A stretch of 13,959 bases of DNA from Cephalothrix simula. Its lineage: Eukaryota > Nemertea > Palaeonemertea > Archinemertea > Cephalotrichidae. The notes beneath the pieces are model-generated. The model was not told the origin of the DNA, made no database searches, and saw only the letters and a program-made list of their open reading frames with translations. A program made the position numbers and the translations under genes. Shown here piece after piece: positions 7,776 through 13,959 of the stretch. The stretch covers positions 1 through 13,959 of the forward strand of contig JAXIUW010090006.1 in the NCBI GenBank assembly GCA_035591015.1, in the 5' to 3' direction. Position 1 is the first letter of the stretch. Every line of letters begins with the position of its first letter.

Positions 7776-7944
7776 GGAAAAATAATGAAATTTGAAAATG
7801 CATAATTTATATCGACATCGACTACAACATCGCTATCATGATGGCATGGAAAACCAAGTGACAACTGCTCACAACCATTTTAAGAATATAATATATCCCT
7901 CTGTCTGTCTTTGAAATCATTATATTAATCAAGACATGCATGAA

Positions 7945-8084
7945 GCCACGAAGATTGGGCACTCATTTTAATCATTATCGTTAACAAAAATAAAGCCCCG
8001 AAGATTGGGGAACAATAAAAAGCCTCAGACTCCGACACCTGGGATACCCAACCCATCGACAAAAGCTCTAGACAGGAGCTGAGG
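7945..8084. repeat. Structured middle of the GTCCCC element
   Basis: GCCACGAAGATTGGG (7945-7959) and GCCCCGAAGATTGGG (7995-8009) are near-identical and exactly 50 bp apart. Next, CCTCAGACTCC (8023-8033) can pair with GGAGCTGAGG (8075-8084) with a one-base bulge. Inside that, AGCTC (8064-8068) can pair with GAGCT (8076-8080) as a competing stem. This is the most GC-rich part of the element core. Whether it is transcribed or structural is not known. Confidence 0.5.
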
Positions 8085-8152
8085 TAATATTAATTGAAAT
8101 ATAAACTATCCCAACTGTCCCAATAGCAATGCTCTGGCCCCACAATTAATTT

Positions 8153-8263
8153 TGTCCCCAAAAATAAAACACCCAGGAATTTTCCTGTCCCCTTGTGCCC
8201 CTGAAATAAAAATCCCAGGAGCTTCAGCGTCCCCCTGTCCCCCTCATTTAAAAGCTCCGTCCA
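8153..8263 (+). repeat. GTCCCC-rich degenerate tandem repeat, right
   Basis: Repeated GTCCCC segments separated by A/T-rich tails containing AAATAAAA and CCCAGGA words, ending GTCCCCCTGTCCCCCTCATT. The same double motif (GTCCCCCTGTCCCCC) occurs in the left block at 7664-7678. It lies just inside the right inverted end. Confidence 0.6.
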
Positions 8264-8370
8264 CACGATATATCGCGAAGATTGTGAAAACTTTCCATCC
8301 TGGCATTGCCCATTGTATCTTTTTTGTAACAAAGTGATATTTTTTGCATTATGTCTTCACTGGTCTTCAT
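8248..8370 (-). CDS. Possible 40-residue small ORF over the right element end
   Basis: The ATG at 8370-8368 opens a 40-codon frame ending in TAA (8250-8248). It starts MKTSEDIMQKISLCYKK and continues GNARMESFHNLRDISC. It is polar and protein-like, and the frame is open upstream for a further 22 or so codons. Its second half lies in the inverted end of the GTCCCC element. The same ARMESF/SRMESF word appears on the plus strand at the other end because the ends are inverted copies. This duplication by the repeat lowers the chance that it is a gene. No family was recognised. Confidence 0.15.
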   Translation of the reverse strand: MKTSEDIMQKISLCYKKDTMGNARMESFHNLRDISCGRSF

Positions 8371-9018
8371 ATTATATGCTTCTATGTGAAAATAGATAAG
8401 TTGAATGTATCTAAATACAGATATTTGATATTTAAACTAGTTGCAGATACGTTTTTCCATTTGTCAAAAAGCAACAAGATCATATCGTAAAAAAACTGTT
8501 GCTTTGAATTGTTGAGGGAAATTATTACTATCCCTTGTGTCGACAATAGAAAGGTTATCAGTTCCACCACATTACTCCCTGACAACTTCGACTGGGAATC
8601 CAATTCCTCTCGGCGTAATCGGGGTAGCTTAGTTGGCTTCACAGCGATAAAACCGATTGGAAAAATTAGTTACGAAAGTGATAACTTCATCTCGATGACA
8701 TCAGTTTGACAATTCGAGATGTTAGATGCTGATTTAATGGATAATTAAGAAAAATGGGCCGTGGTAGAGTCGAAAATTGATAGAAGTGGAAATTCAATTT
8801 GCTTTTAAATTTGCTTCAAATAGTGATTTATTCATTTATTGGAAGCAAAACAATTTAACGTAGATTACAGATGATGATTGAATTTTGACTTATGGGCAAA
8901 TAAAGCTTATAATTTTTTGGAATTAAATTTTGATCAAGTTTTCAATAATCGTTTTTACCCCATTTCTGTTTTTCTGGAATTGACCACTTTGAAATTGGTA
9001 CCGTCATACAATTTTATA
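8371..9018. other. Unassigned stretch with a GC-richer patch
   Basis: The section 8509-8709 is less A/T-rich than its surroundings and is open on both strands (66 codons plus, part of an 86-codon minus frame at 8382-8642). Neither frame shows a domain. TAGCTTAGTTGG (8625-8636) resembles a pol III box A, but no correctly spaced box B follows. A 7-bp dyad GTTATCA/TGATAAC joins 8553-8559 to 8680-8686. The patch may be an old mobile element or an exon, but I cannot decide. Confidence 0.4.
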
Positions 9019-9060
9019 ATAGATAGATAGATAGATAGATAGATATTTTATTTCACTCAT
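9019..9060 (-). mobile_element. Probable non-LTR retroposon 3' tail with (TATC)n
   Basis: The plus strand shows about seven ATAG units (9019-9046). On the minus strand this reads GAGTGAAATAAAATATC followed by (TATC)n, that is, an AATAAA-like signal next to a short tandem tail. Many non-LTR retrotransposons and their SINEs in invertebrates end this way. No reverse transcriptase or body sequence was identified on the minus strand above 9060, so this is a heavily truncated insertion or simply a microsatellite. Confidence 0.4.
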
Positions 9061-9839
9061 TATAAAAAAAAATTTTTTTGAAAAAAATATATATTTACAA
9101 TATTTACATAAAGAATGCTGATATGCTGATAAAGCTAAAATCATAAATATAATCTCGACGACAGCAATTCATTATGGCTCATCTATTTGTTTTTTGATGA
9201 GTTAAATCAGTTAATGGTCGTAGATACGCAATCAACAAATGCGTTTGGAACTTGTCTCCTGATAAATACAATATTACCATCTTATTTTGATAGGAAGTTT
9301 ATATGTCATGATAAAGTCCCATGAACGTTTAATGTTTGACAACAGTTATGCAATAATTGGAGTCAACCGAGAGAATGTGGTAGGATAAAAATATAAGCAT
9401 CTCATCAGACCTTCAATAATTATTTCTCCATTCTGGTATTATTATGTTTCTGGCTTCATTATTTTACTTAACTAGATTTAGTTATGGTTGTATATACATG
9501 TAAAGGTGAAAAATCCTAATAAATTATGAAAAATGCTCCGATTTTCATATGAAAGCTAAGAGAACCCCTATGTCTTTTTCAATAAGTACTTCTGGTCGGC
9601 TTCTTATGTGATCTTATGTGCATTGTAGTGTGAATATTCGACCTTTTTTTTTAAATAAAAAAAAAAGAAATTCAGAGGGGGCTAAAACGGCAAAAACAAT
9701 GTTTGAGTGCCGGCGCAGCGCTTTGCTAAAGAGGAAACTGGCCTTCGATGTTTAAAAAATAAATATTGTGTTTTTAATTTTTAATCTTTAATCTGGCTTT
9801 TTGTTTATATTTTTATAGAATACATGTTTGACTATTAGT
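9061..9839. other. A/T-rich stretch with homopolymer runs
   Basis: Holds long A and T runs (9066-9078 and 9644-9667, where a T9 run abuts an A-rich run), several short chance frames on the minus strand around 9179-9298, and a small GC-rich patch GCCGGCGCAGCG (9709-9720). No gene, RNA or repeat family was recognised. Confidence 0.45.
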
Positions 9840-9890
9840 ACAGCCTTTGAAAATCTTCATCGGAGTATTAGTGTATTTCTTAAAGGCTGT
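9840..9890. repeat. Imperfect hairpin
   Basis: ACAGCCTTTGAAAAT (9840-9854) pairs with ATTTCTTAAAGGCTGT (9875-9890), with one bulge and few mismatches, around a 20-base loop. The nearby CATTTGAAAGATG (about 9906-9918) recurs at about 10363-10375, suggesting a short dispersed repeat. Confidence 0.5.
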
Positions 9891-10717
9891 AAGTTGCTCC
9901 TTTCCATTTGAAAGATGTATTGTGGCAGTCCTTTAGTTAAAAGATATCATTTGGTTTTCGATATTGCAGTTCGTAGTATTATTATATCGTTGATTTTTCA
10001 AGATAATTCCTTATTTTCAAAACCACAATCTCTTGTTATCTTCGTCGTAATCGATTTTGTAACTCCATCATTTCCGTTTTTGAGATTTGGAAGAGTAAAA
10101 TATATTAATCGGCCCCGTATCTTTTCAGCATTTTCTGCGTCGATCTACTTGTAATGAGATATTTACCGACAAAGCAATTTCGGCTCCATTTTCTAACCAT
10201 TCAAATGGTCTATTAATGGTATCTCCTGTAACAATTTCATCGTAGTTGATCTTAGTTTATTTGGGTATTTTCGATCATGTATGCATAATAAATAAAGATT
10301 TTGCTCTGGTGATCAATTCTGAAATCTTATCTTTACTTCTTGTTGTAATGATGCTTTTGAGCATTTGAAAGATGGGTTGTTACCACGGGTTAAGTCAAGC
10401 TTAAAAATATTCAGCCTTCAATTTAAGGAAGATAATTTTTTCTATAAAGAGGATTATATTCTTTTACTGTTTAATCCGTCACAAAAAGCACACTTGTGGA
10501 ATTTTCATTATTATTTGTGGTTTTGAATTGAAAAGTAGACAAAGAAAATTTGATCTGGACCGAGGGATATCTATAAATGTACAAATTGGTACTATTAATG
10601 TAAATTTTATAATGATTCTCTAGTCAGCAAAAATAAAAAAATTGCCACAATAAAAACTTTGATTATAATTAGATAAATTCATGAAAATTTTAATCTAAAT
10701 AATCATTTTTTTATATT
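9891..10717. other. A/T-rich stretch, no supported gene
   Basis: Contains a 79-codon plus frame from ATG at 9915 to 10154. It is mostly hydrophobic (runs such as SIIISLIF and LVIFVVIDFV), without signal-peptide order or a known domain. A 42-codon minus frame over the same bases (10124-9998) looks equally plausible, so neither is called. A small palindrome ACCATTCAAATGGT lies near 10197. Confidence 0.4.
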
Positions 10718-10812
10718 CTCAAAGCATATGGTAAAAGTTGTCTTGTTGACTCCCTTCGACAACTTCTACTTCCCGACGTTGTCGACAAAGAGTTGACAAA
10801 ACTACTTTTGAG
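10718..10812. repeat. Long imperfect hairpin
   Basis: The arm 10733-10763 (AAAAGTTGTC to TTCGACAAC) pairs with 10778-10809 (GTTGTCGACA to CTACTTTT), including eight perfect inner pairs and about 16 of 20 in the outer part, around a 14-base loop. An outer CTCAAAG/CTTTTGAG pair (10718-10724 and 10805-10812) extends it after an unpaired segment. Size and shape are within the range of microRNA precursors, but also of short transposon palindromes. The plus strand is open in one frame across it (10703-10822, no ATG). Confidence 0.5.
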
Positions 10813-10839
10813 AGCCTTTTAATTTTTCACGTAGATTTT

Positions 10840-10930
10840 GTACAGTTAACTTTATGTATATATGATGTTGTATAACTCTAATATTTCTCCTGATGGAGGT
10901 TAAATAAAGAATTTATTTATTTACATGTAT
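10840..10930 (+). mobile_element. Probable non-LTR retrotransposon or SINE 3' end
   Basis: The segment ends with GATGTTGTATAACTC, then TTTCTCCTGATGGAGG (a CTCC/GGAG mini-hairpin at 10887-10898), then AATAAA (10903-10908) and an (ATTT)n-like tail. This hairpin, polyadenylation word and short tandem tail is the layout I know from 3' ends of CR1/L2-like LINEs and SINEs that borrow them. No reverse transcriptase domain could be recognised upstream, so it is 5'-truncated or a SINE. The strand is inferred from the tail position. Confidence 0.5.
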
Positions 10931-12487
10931 TTATAATATGAAATAAGACAATAATATAACATTTTACATGTACTTAAAAAAAACTTCTTGACGTTTGACG
11001 TTTCTCTGGTCCATCTAGTCACTAATTCCTACGTCAGTAGGATGCTGTTTCAGTTTACTATACTATATGAAATAAAAAAAAGACCAGTTGTCAGGAATCG
11101 GCGGTAATTTAATCGATAAAAGCTCAACGTTCAATGAAATTTCAATGTATCGATATCAATTTCCAAGTTTGTACCTTTCACTTTATCCTTGCTCTGATAT
11201 TTTTTACTTCGCAATTCTTCTTGTAATTATGTTTCAAGCCCCTAATTTTTGTCCAACCTTTAGTCTTTGTCACCGTTTTCAAAATAATTGACTAATTCGC
11301 CTGAAGCTGTGTTCTGAACTTCAAAGAACGTCTAGTGTTTTTGCCCTCAATGGTAGTACTAGAAATGTATTTATTTGCTTTTCGCACATTAACGCAGGGC
11401 TTAAAGGAGTTTCAGTTTGCTTTCACAAAAAGTCAAAGTTAATCCCATCTGAACATGCTGAAAGACAACGTTATCCTTGGCATTCTATTCTAAGAAAGTT
11501 CAAATCTTTAGATAGTGATTGGTTTTGTCTGTTGTCGCACTTTTTATGTCTAGCAAATGTAAAATTCTAAAACAAAAAAGTATCTCAATAATATAAGCGT
11601 ACAATTTATTCTTGACATCATCACTATTTTTTACATTCAATCATTTGAAAAGTCTTTTAAGGATTCAATAACTGGGTTTTCCTATTGTATTCTTCGTAAT
11701 TGATATTAATTACTTTCGTATGGTTGCCTGGTAACCCTAAACTCACCATTTTGATGTCTTTTTACCATAGTTTTACTAAGGTTTCATTATGATAAAGATT
11801 TATTCGGACAGGATGTTTTAAATAATAAAAGCGGTGAAATACGATGTAATGTGCCACGTTTCCACATTTATGCCTGATGGTACATTTTCTGTATTTAGAG
11901 CTGGAGCCTTTTTTAAAAATCTTTTGTGACATTTTTGCTTAAGCAAACTTTTAAGCATCTGGCCTTGATCAATATTGTAAACTTATTTGATTTTAAGGCG
12001 AGTGTTTTGAATACATTCTTAATGAGATAAAATAGAATGTAATGGAATGAAAGTCTTATATATATACATGTATATATTTGGTTGCGTTGGGACATGCCAT
12101 TTCGGAAATAGATCCTGTAACATTTCCTCATCACGTTTTCTGAATGTTAATGCGATTGGTTGTTCTGTAATGAGGTTGTTATGTTTACTTAGGCACTCAT
12201 TACTACCAGTAAGACCTCTTTTTTGGACATTGACCTTTTGGGCTTCTAATAAATATGGAATATTTGGATTGACCTACTAGTATGGTGATGGAGTCAAGCC
12301 TTTCTTTGGTTGTGTTTTTATATTTGGTTGTTACCGTGGCTCTTTTAGTTTGTGGAAATTAGTAAAGCTACAGTAGTACGGCAGCCGATTTTGCGCACAC
12401 CATTCTCAATTATTTAGATTCATTTATTAATTTCTGCTCTTAAGATGACCTTATATCTTACCTTTAGAGACTCAGAACAATATATAG
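10931..12487. other. A/T-rich stretch, no supported gene
   Basis: About 1.55 kb. Frames at 11088-11291 (plus, 67 codons), 11913-12134 (minus) and 12047-12280 (plus) show no known motif, and both strands offer competing frames. A TATATATACATGTATATAT palindromic word lies near 12057-12075. Nothing else stands out. Confidence 0.45.
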
Positions 12488-12530
12488 ATTGATTGCTATA
12501 CAGTATATACCAATTGATTGCTATATACCA
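12488..12530. repeat. Two-copy tandem repeat with a 7-bp indel
   Basis: ATTGATTGCTATA followed by TACCA occurs twice in a row, at 12488-12512 and 12513-12530. The first copy carries seven extra bases (CAGTATA) before TACCA. This is a simple local duplication. Confidence 0.65.
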
Positions 12531-13034
12531 ATAACGGAAGTTACTTTCCTACAAATTATTGTGAAGTTGGAAAGTCATTGTATGCAGTGAATTCATCTGT
12601 TTATTCACAATATCTTGTGTATTGATATTTACTGATAAGAATCTGTGAAAGTTCTAAAGAATGGAAAGTATATCTATGATTTTGTCAAGCTATGGTAAAA
12701 CATTTTTATGTTTTCGCACAACTTTCTAAATATGTAGCCTGTATTCTTTTTAGGTCTTAACCGTCGCCTGGCAGCTTGCTGTTCCCTCCCGAATAAAAGG
12801 TATGGTTTGAGCATAAGGAACCGGTACGATCGTTCATGCATATTCCTATATGCCTGGTGTTATCAATCAACCTTTGGTGTCAAAAGCTACTTTACGGAAT
12901 ATGTTAAACCTAGCATCCGTTGATAAGATGGCCATTCACACAAGGTCACAGAATCACTCCCATCAATATGGGAATGGTCTCAATCGACGCGGAATAGGCT
13001 TGTAATACATTTATAAATGTCAGACACCAACCCT
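12531..13034. other. Non-coding stretch before minisatellite copy 2
   Basis: Somewhat less A/T-rich than upstream in 12760-12990. No open frame of note, tRNA-like boxes or arrays were seen. CATATTCCTATATG lies near 12839. Confidence 0.4.
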
Positions 13035-13061
13035 CATAAAATGATTTTTTTTCAAATTCTC

Positions 13062-13213
13062 CGAAAACACCCTCCCGCGGGGTAAATTTTATGACATTTC
13101 GCAAAAACACCCACCCATTTTTATGACGCGGCTACTACTTTTATGACCCTTTTCGAAAACACCTACCCAAAATTATTACCCAGTCGCGACATTTTTTAGC
13201 TTTTATGACATTG
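13062..13213 (+). repeat. AAACACCC / TTTTATGAC satellite-like block (copy 2)
   Basis: Four to five degenerate units of the form CGAAAACACCCTCCC or GCAAAAACACCCACCCA plus TTTTATGACGCGG, about 32-38 bp each with intervening half units. The unit ends are rich in CG (CGCGG, GTCGCGAC). The block is in the same orientation as that at 6089-6210 but upstream rather than downstream of the TTAGCAAC array. Confidence 0.65.
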
Positions 13214-13240
13214 CGTGTCGACACCCAGCCCATATTATTC

Positions 13241-13567
13241 TTAGCAACCGTGAATTTTCCTTAGCAACTGGGCATTTTCCTTAGCAACCGTGCATTTTCC
13301 TTAGCAACTGGGAATTTTCCTTAGCAACTGAGCACTGGGTATTTTCCTTAGCAGCTGGGCATTTTCCTTAGCAACCGTGCATTTTTCTTAGAAACTGAGC
13401 ATTCTCCTTTGTAACTGGGTATTTCCTTAGGAACTGGGCATTTCCTTAGCAACCGTGCTTTAACCTTAGCAACCGGGCATTTTCCTTAGCAACCTGGCAT
13501 TTTCCTTAGCAACCTGGCATTTTCCTTTGTAACCGTACATTTTACCCAGCAACATGTGCATTTTTGG
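13241..13567 (+). repeat. 20-bp minisatellite, 16 units (long arm of copy 2)
   Basis: Head-to-tail units with consensus TTAGCAACCGGGCATTTTCC. The first four are exactly 20 bp (13241, 13261, 13281 and 13301). The fifth is 27 bp because of a 7-bp internal duplication (CTGAGCACTGGG). Two later ones are 19 bp (13408 and 13427). Variation concentrates in the central bases, where CCGTG and CTGGG types alternate in units 1-4. The last units (13526-13567) are the most diverged, as is usual at array edges. No coding potential. Confidence 0.9.
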
Positions 13568-13755
13568 AAGATTTCCCGATAATTTCGCAGGATTTTCCTC
13601 ATACTATAAGGAAATTCTTTGGAATTAATGCCCAGAATCTTTTATTTATTTATGATTTTTTATTTTAACTATCATTCACTTATAATTAATATTTACATAT
13701 TAGATACTATAGAAAAGTATAGAATAGACCAAAGAGAGGTGACTGGCGAAAGACA
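13568..13755. other. A/T-rich spacer between opposite arms
   Basis: Very A/T-rich (TTTATTTATTTATGATTTTTTATTT region, 13640-13665) with a repeated ACTATAGAA/AGTATAGAA word at 13707-13723. It occupies the place that the central hairpin holds in copy 1, so it may be a later insertion into, or replacement of, the palindrome centre. Confidence 0.5.
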
Positions 13756-13890
13756 AGGATAATGCCCGGTTGCTAAGGAAAATCGTCAAAAAACGCACGG
13801 CTGCTAAGGAAAATAGACGGCTGCAATCTTCCAAAACTGCATGCTAAAGTAATACCCGGTTGCTGGGTAAATGTATGGTTGCTACGAGGG
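13756..13890 (-). repeat. Opposite-orientation 20-bp unit array, short arm of copy 2
   Basis: About five reverse-complement units: AATGCCCGGTTGCTAAGG, GCACGGCTGCTAAGGAAAAT, TAGACGGCTGC, ATACCCGGTTGCTGGGTAAA and ATGTATGGTTGCTACGAGG. One includes the ATCGTCAAAAAACGC extension that parallels ATCCCCAGAAAATGC of copy 1. The orientation switch relative to 13241-13567 makes the locus a foldback. Confidence 0.7.
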
Positions 13891-13939
13891 GGGGTCAAGG
13901 AAAAAATTTGCAACACCAATGAGGGGGGGTGGGGGGTGG
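13888..13939 (+). repeat. G-tract cluster
   Basis: G7 (13888-13894), then G7-T-G6-T-GG (13923-13939). The second cluster has long G runs with single-base loops, the pattern that favours G-quadruplex formation. It also resembles the reverse complement of the CACCCACCC words at the other end of this element. Confidence 0.7.
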
Positions 13940-13959
13940 TTCGAAGGTGATTTTGCAGA

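Larger units (their letters stand above)
7563..8318. mobile_element. Second foldback-type element with GTCCCC-rich arrays
   Basis: The ends are inverted. An 18-bp segment, CCAGGATGGAAAGTTTTC (7588-7605), is the exact reverse complement of 8286-8303. Further in, TCGCGATAT (7615-7623) matches 8268-8276 inverted, and ATACA (7563-7567) pairs with TGTAT (8314-8318). The arms are therefore about 55-70 bp and imperfect. Inside lie GTCCCC-rich segments at 7630-7775 and 8153-8263, both in the same orientation, and a structured middle. No transposase is present, so it would be non-autonomous. No target duplication was found. The overlapping frames at 7482-7712, 7549-7803, 8090-8332 and 8152-8337 (proline- or glycine-rich) are products of these repeats. 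Confidence 0.5.
13035..13939. mobile_element. Minisatellite foldback element (copy 2)
   Basis: Module order is a CACCC/TTATGAC block (13062-13213), CACCCAGCCCATATT (13222-13236), then 16 CCTTAGCAAC-type units (13241-13567). An A/T-rich spacer (13568-13755), a short arm of GGTTGCTAAGG-type units in the opposite orientation (about 13760-13890) and G-rich sequence to the window end follow. The order and sequence of the first three modules repeat those of copy 1 (5503-5662 and 6089-6210). No protein is encoded. The right boundary may lie beyond the window. Confidence 0.5.

Noticed and set aside
8152-8337. Proline-rich plus frames at 7482-7712 and 8152-8337 with SPCPP-like repeats
   Set aside because: They are translations of GTCCCC-rich DNA repeats. 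Equally long frames exist on the opposite strand, so no coding signal separates them.
8382-8709. Overlapping open frames on both strands in a GC-richer patch
   Set aside because: Neither strand shows a recognised motif or splice structure strong enough to choose one, so it is described only as an unassigned region.
8625-8720. tRNA or SINE promoter (box A TAGCTTAGTTGG, box B-like AATTCGAGAT)
   Set aside because: The gap between the boxes is about 75 bases, the second box is a poor match, and no cloverleaf can be drawn.
9915-10154. 79-codon plus frame as a membrane protein gene
   Set aside because: Hydrophobicity follows from T-rich DNA read in this frame. There is no signal-peptide layout and no domain, and a competing minus frame is just as plausible.
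12057-12075. TATATATACATGTATATAT as a promoter TATA box
   Set aside because: The same word family is scattered across the window as background simple sequence, with no adjacent gene start.
13241-13567. CRISPR-like array
   Set aside because: Units are contiguous 20-bp repeats without unique spacers, degenerate, and in eukaryote-like DNA. This is a minisatellite.
13241-13567. Cluster of RFX X-box sites (GTTGCTAAGG resembles half of GTTGCCATGGCAAC)
   Set aside because: Only half-sites are present and complete X-boxes are absent. A regulatory role is not supported by the sequence alone.

Overview
This window looks like non-coding DNA from a eukaryote nuclear genome, most likely an animal. It is strongly A+T-rich by eye and packed with short A/T runs, simple repeats and minisatellites. 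It has no long open frame and no bacterial-style gene packing. Words such as TATATACATG and ACATGTATATAT recur (about 210, 430, 6690, 9490, 12060). From general familiarity this is typical of bivalve and other lophotrochozoan genomes, so a mollusc is my best guess, but no gene here proves it. I see no rRNA gene, intact tRNA gene, CRISPR array or complete protein gene.

Layout. 1-325: a near-perfect hairpin, then a minus-strand tRNA-like head that may be a SINE. 326-5137: mostly featureless A/T-rich DNA with small hairpins, simple repeats and one weak exon-like frame. 5138-6487: a nested foldback structure. Its outer arms are oppositely oriented GAAACCAG arrays, and its inner arms are oppositely oriented arrays of a 20-bp unit (TTAGCAACCGGGCATTTTCC type). 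A satellite-like block of AAACACCC and TTTTATGAC units follows. 6703-7229: a decayed minus-strand reading frame. 7334-7552: a minus-strand frame with an RDEYPP motif and weak resemblance to NucA/NucB DNases; this is the best coding candidate. 7563-8318: a second, different foldback element with inverted ends and GTCCCC-rich arrays. 9019-9060 and 10840-10930: two probable non-LTR retroposon 3' tails, on opposite strands. 13035-13939: a second member of the 20-bp minisatellite foldback family, with 16 units in one arm.

How the parts relate. The features do not form a pathway or operon. The window reads as an intergenic or intronic region shaped by repeated insertion of small non-autonomous elements. 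The main novelty is a family of palindromic elements whose arms are themselves minisatellites, present twice about 7 kb apart with the same modules: CACCC/TTATGAC block, CCTTAGCAACC arm, spacer or hairpin, GGTTGCTAAGG arm, and G-rich or satellite flank. Coordinates of repeats are hand-read and may be off by a few bases. All protein-family statements come from motif reading, not from a search.
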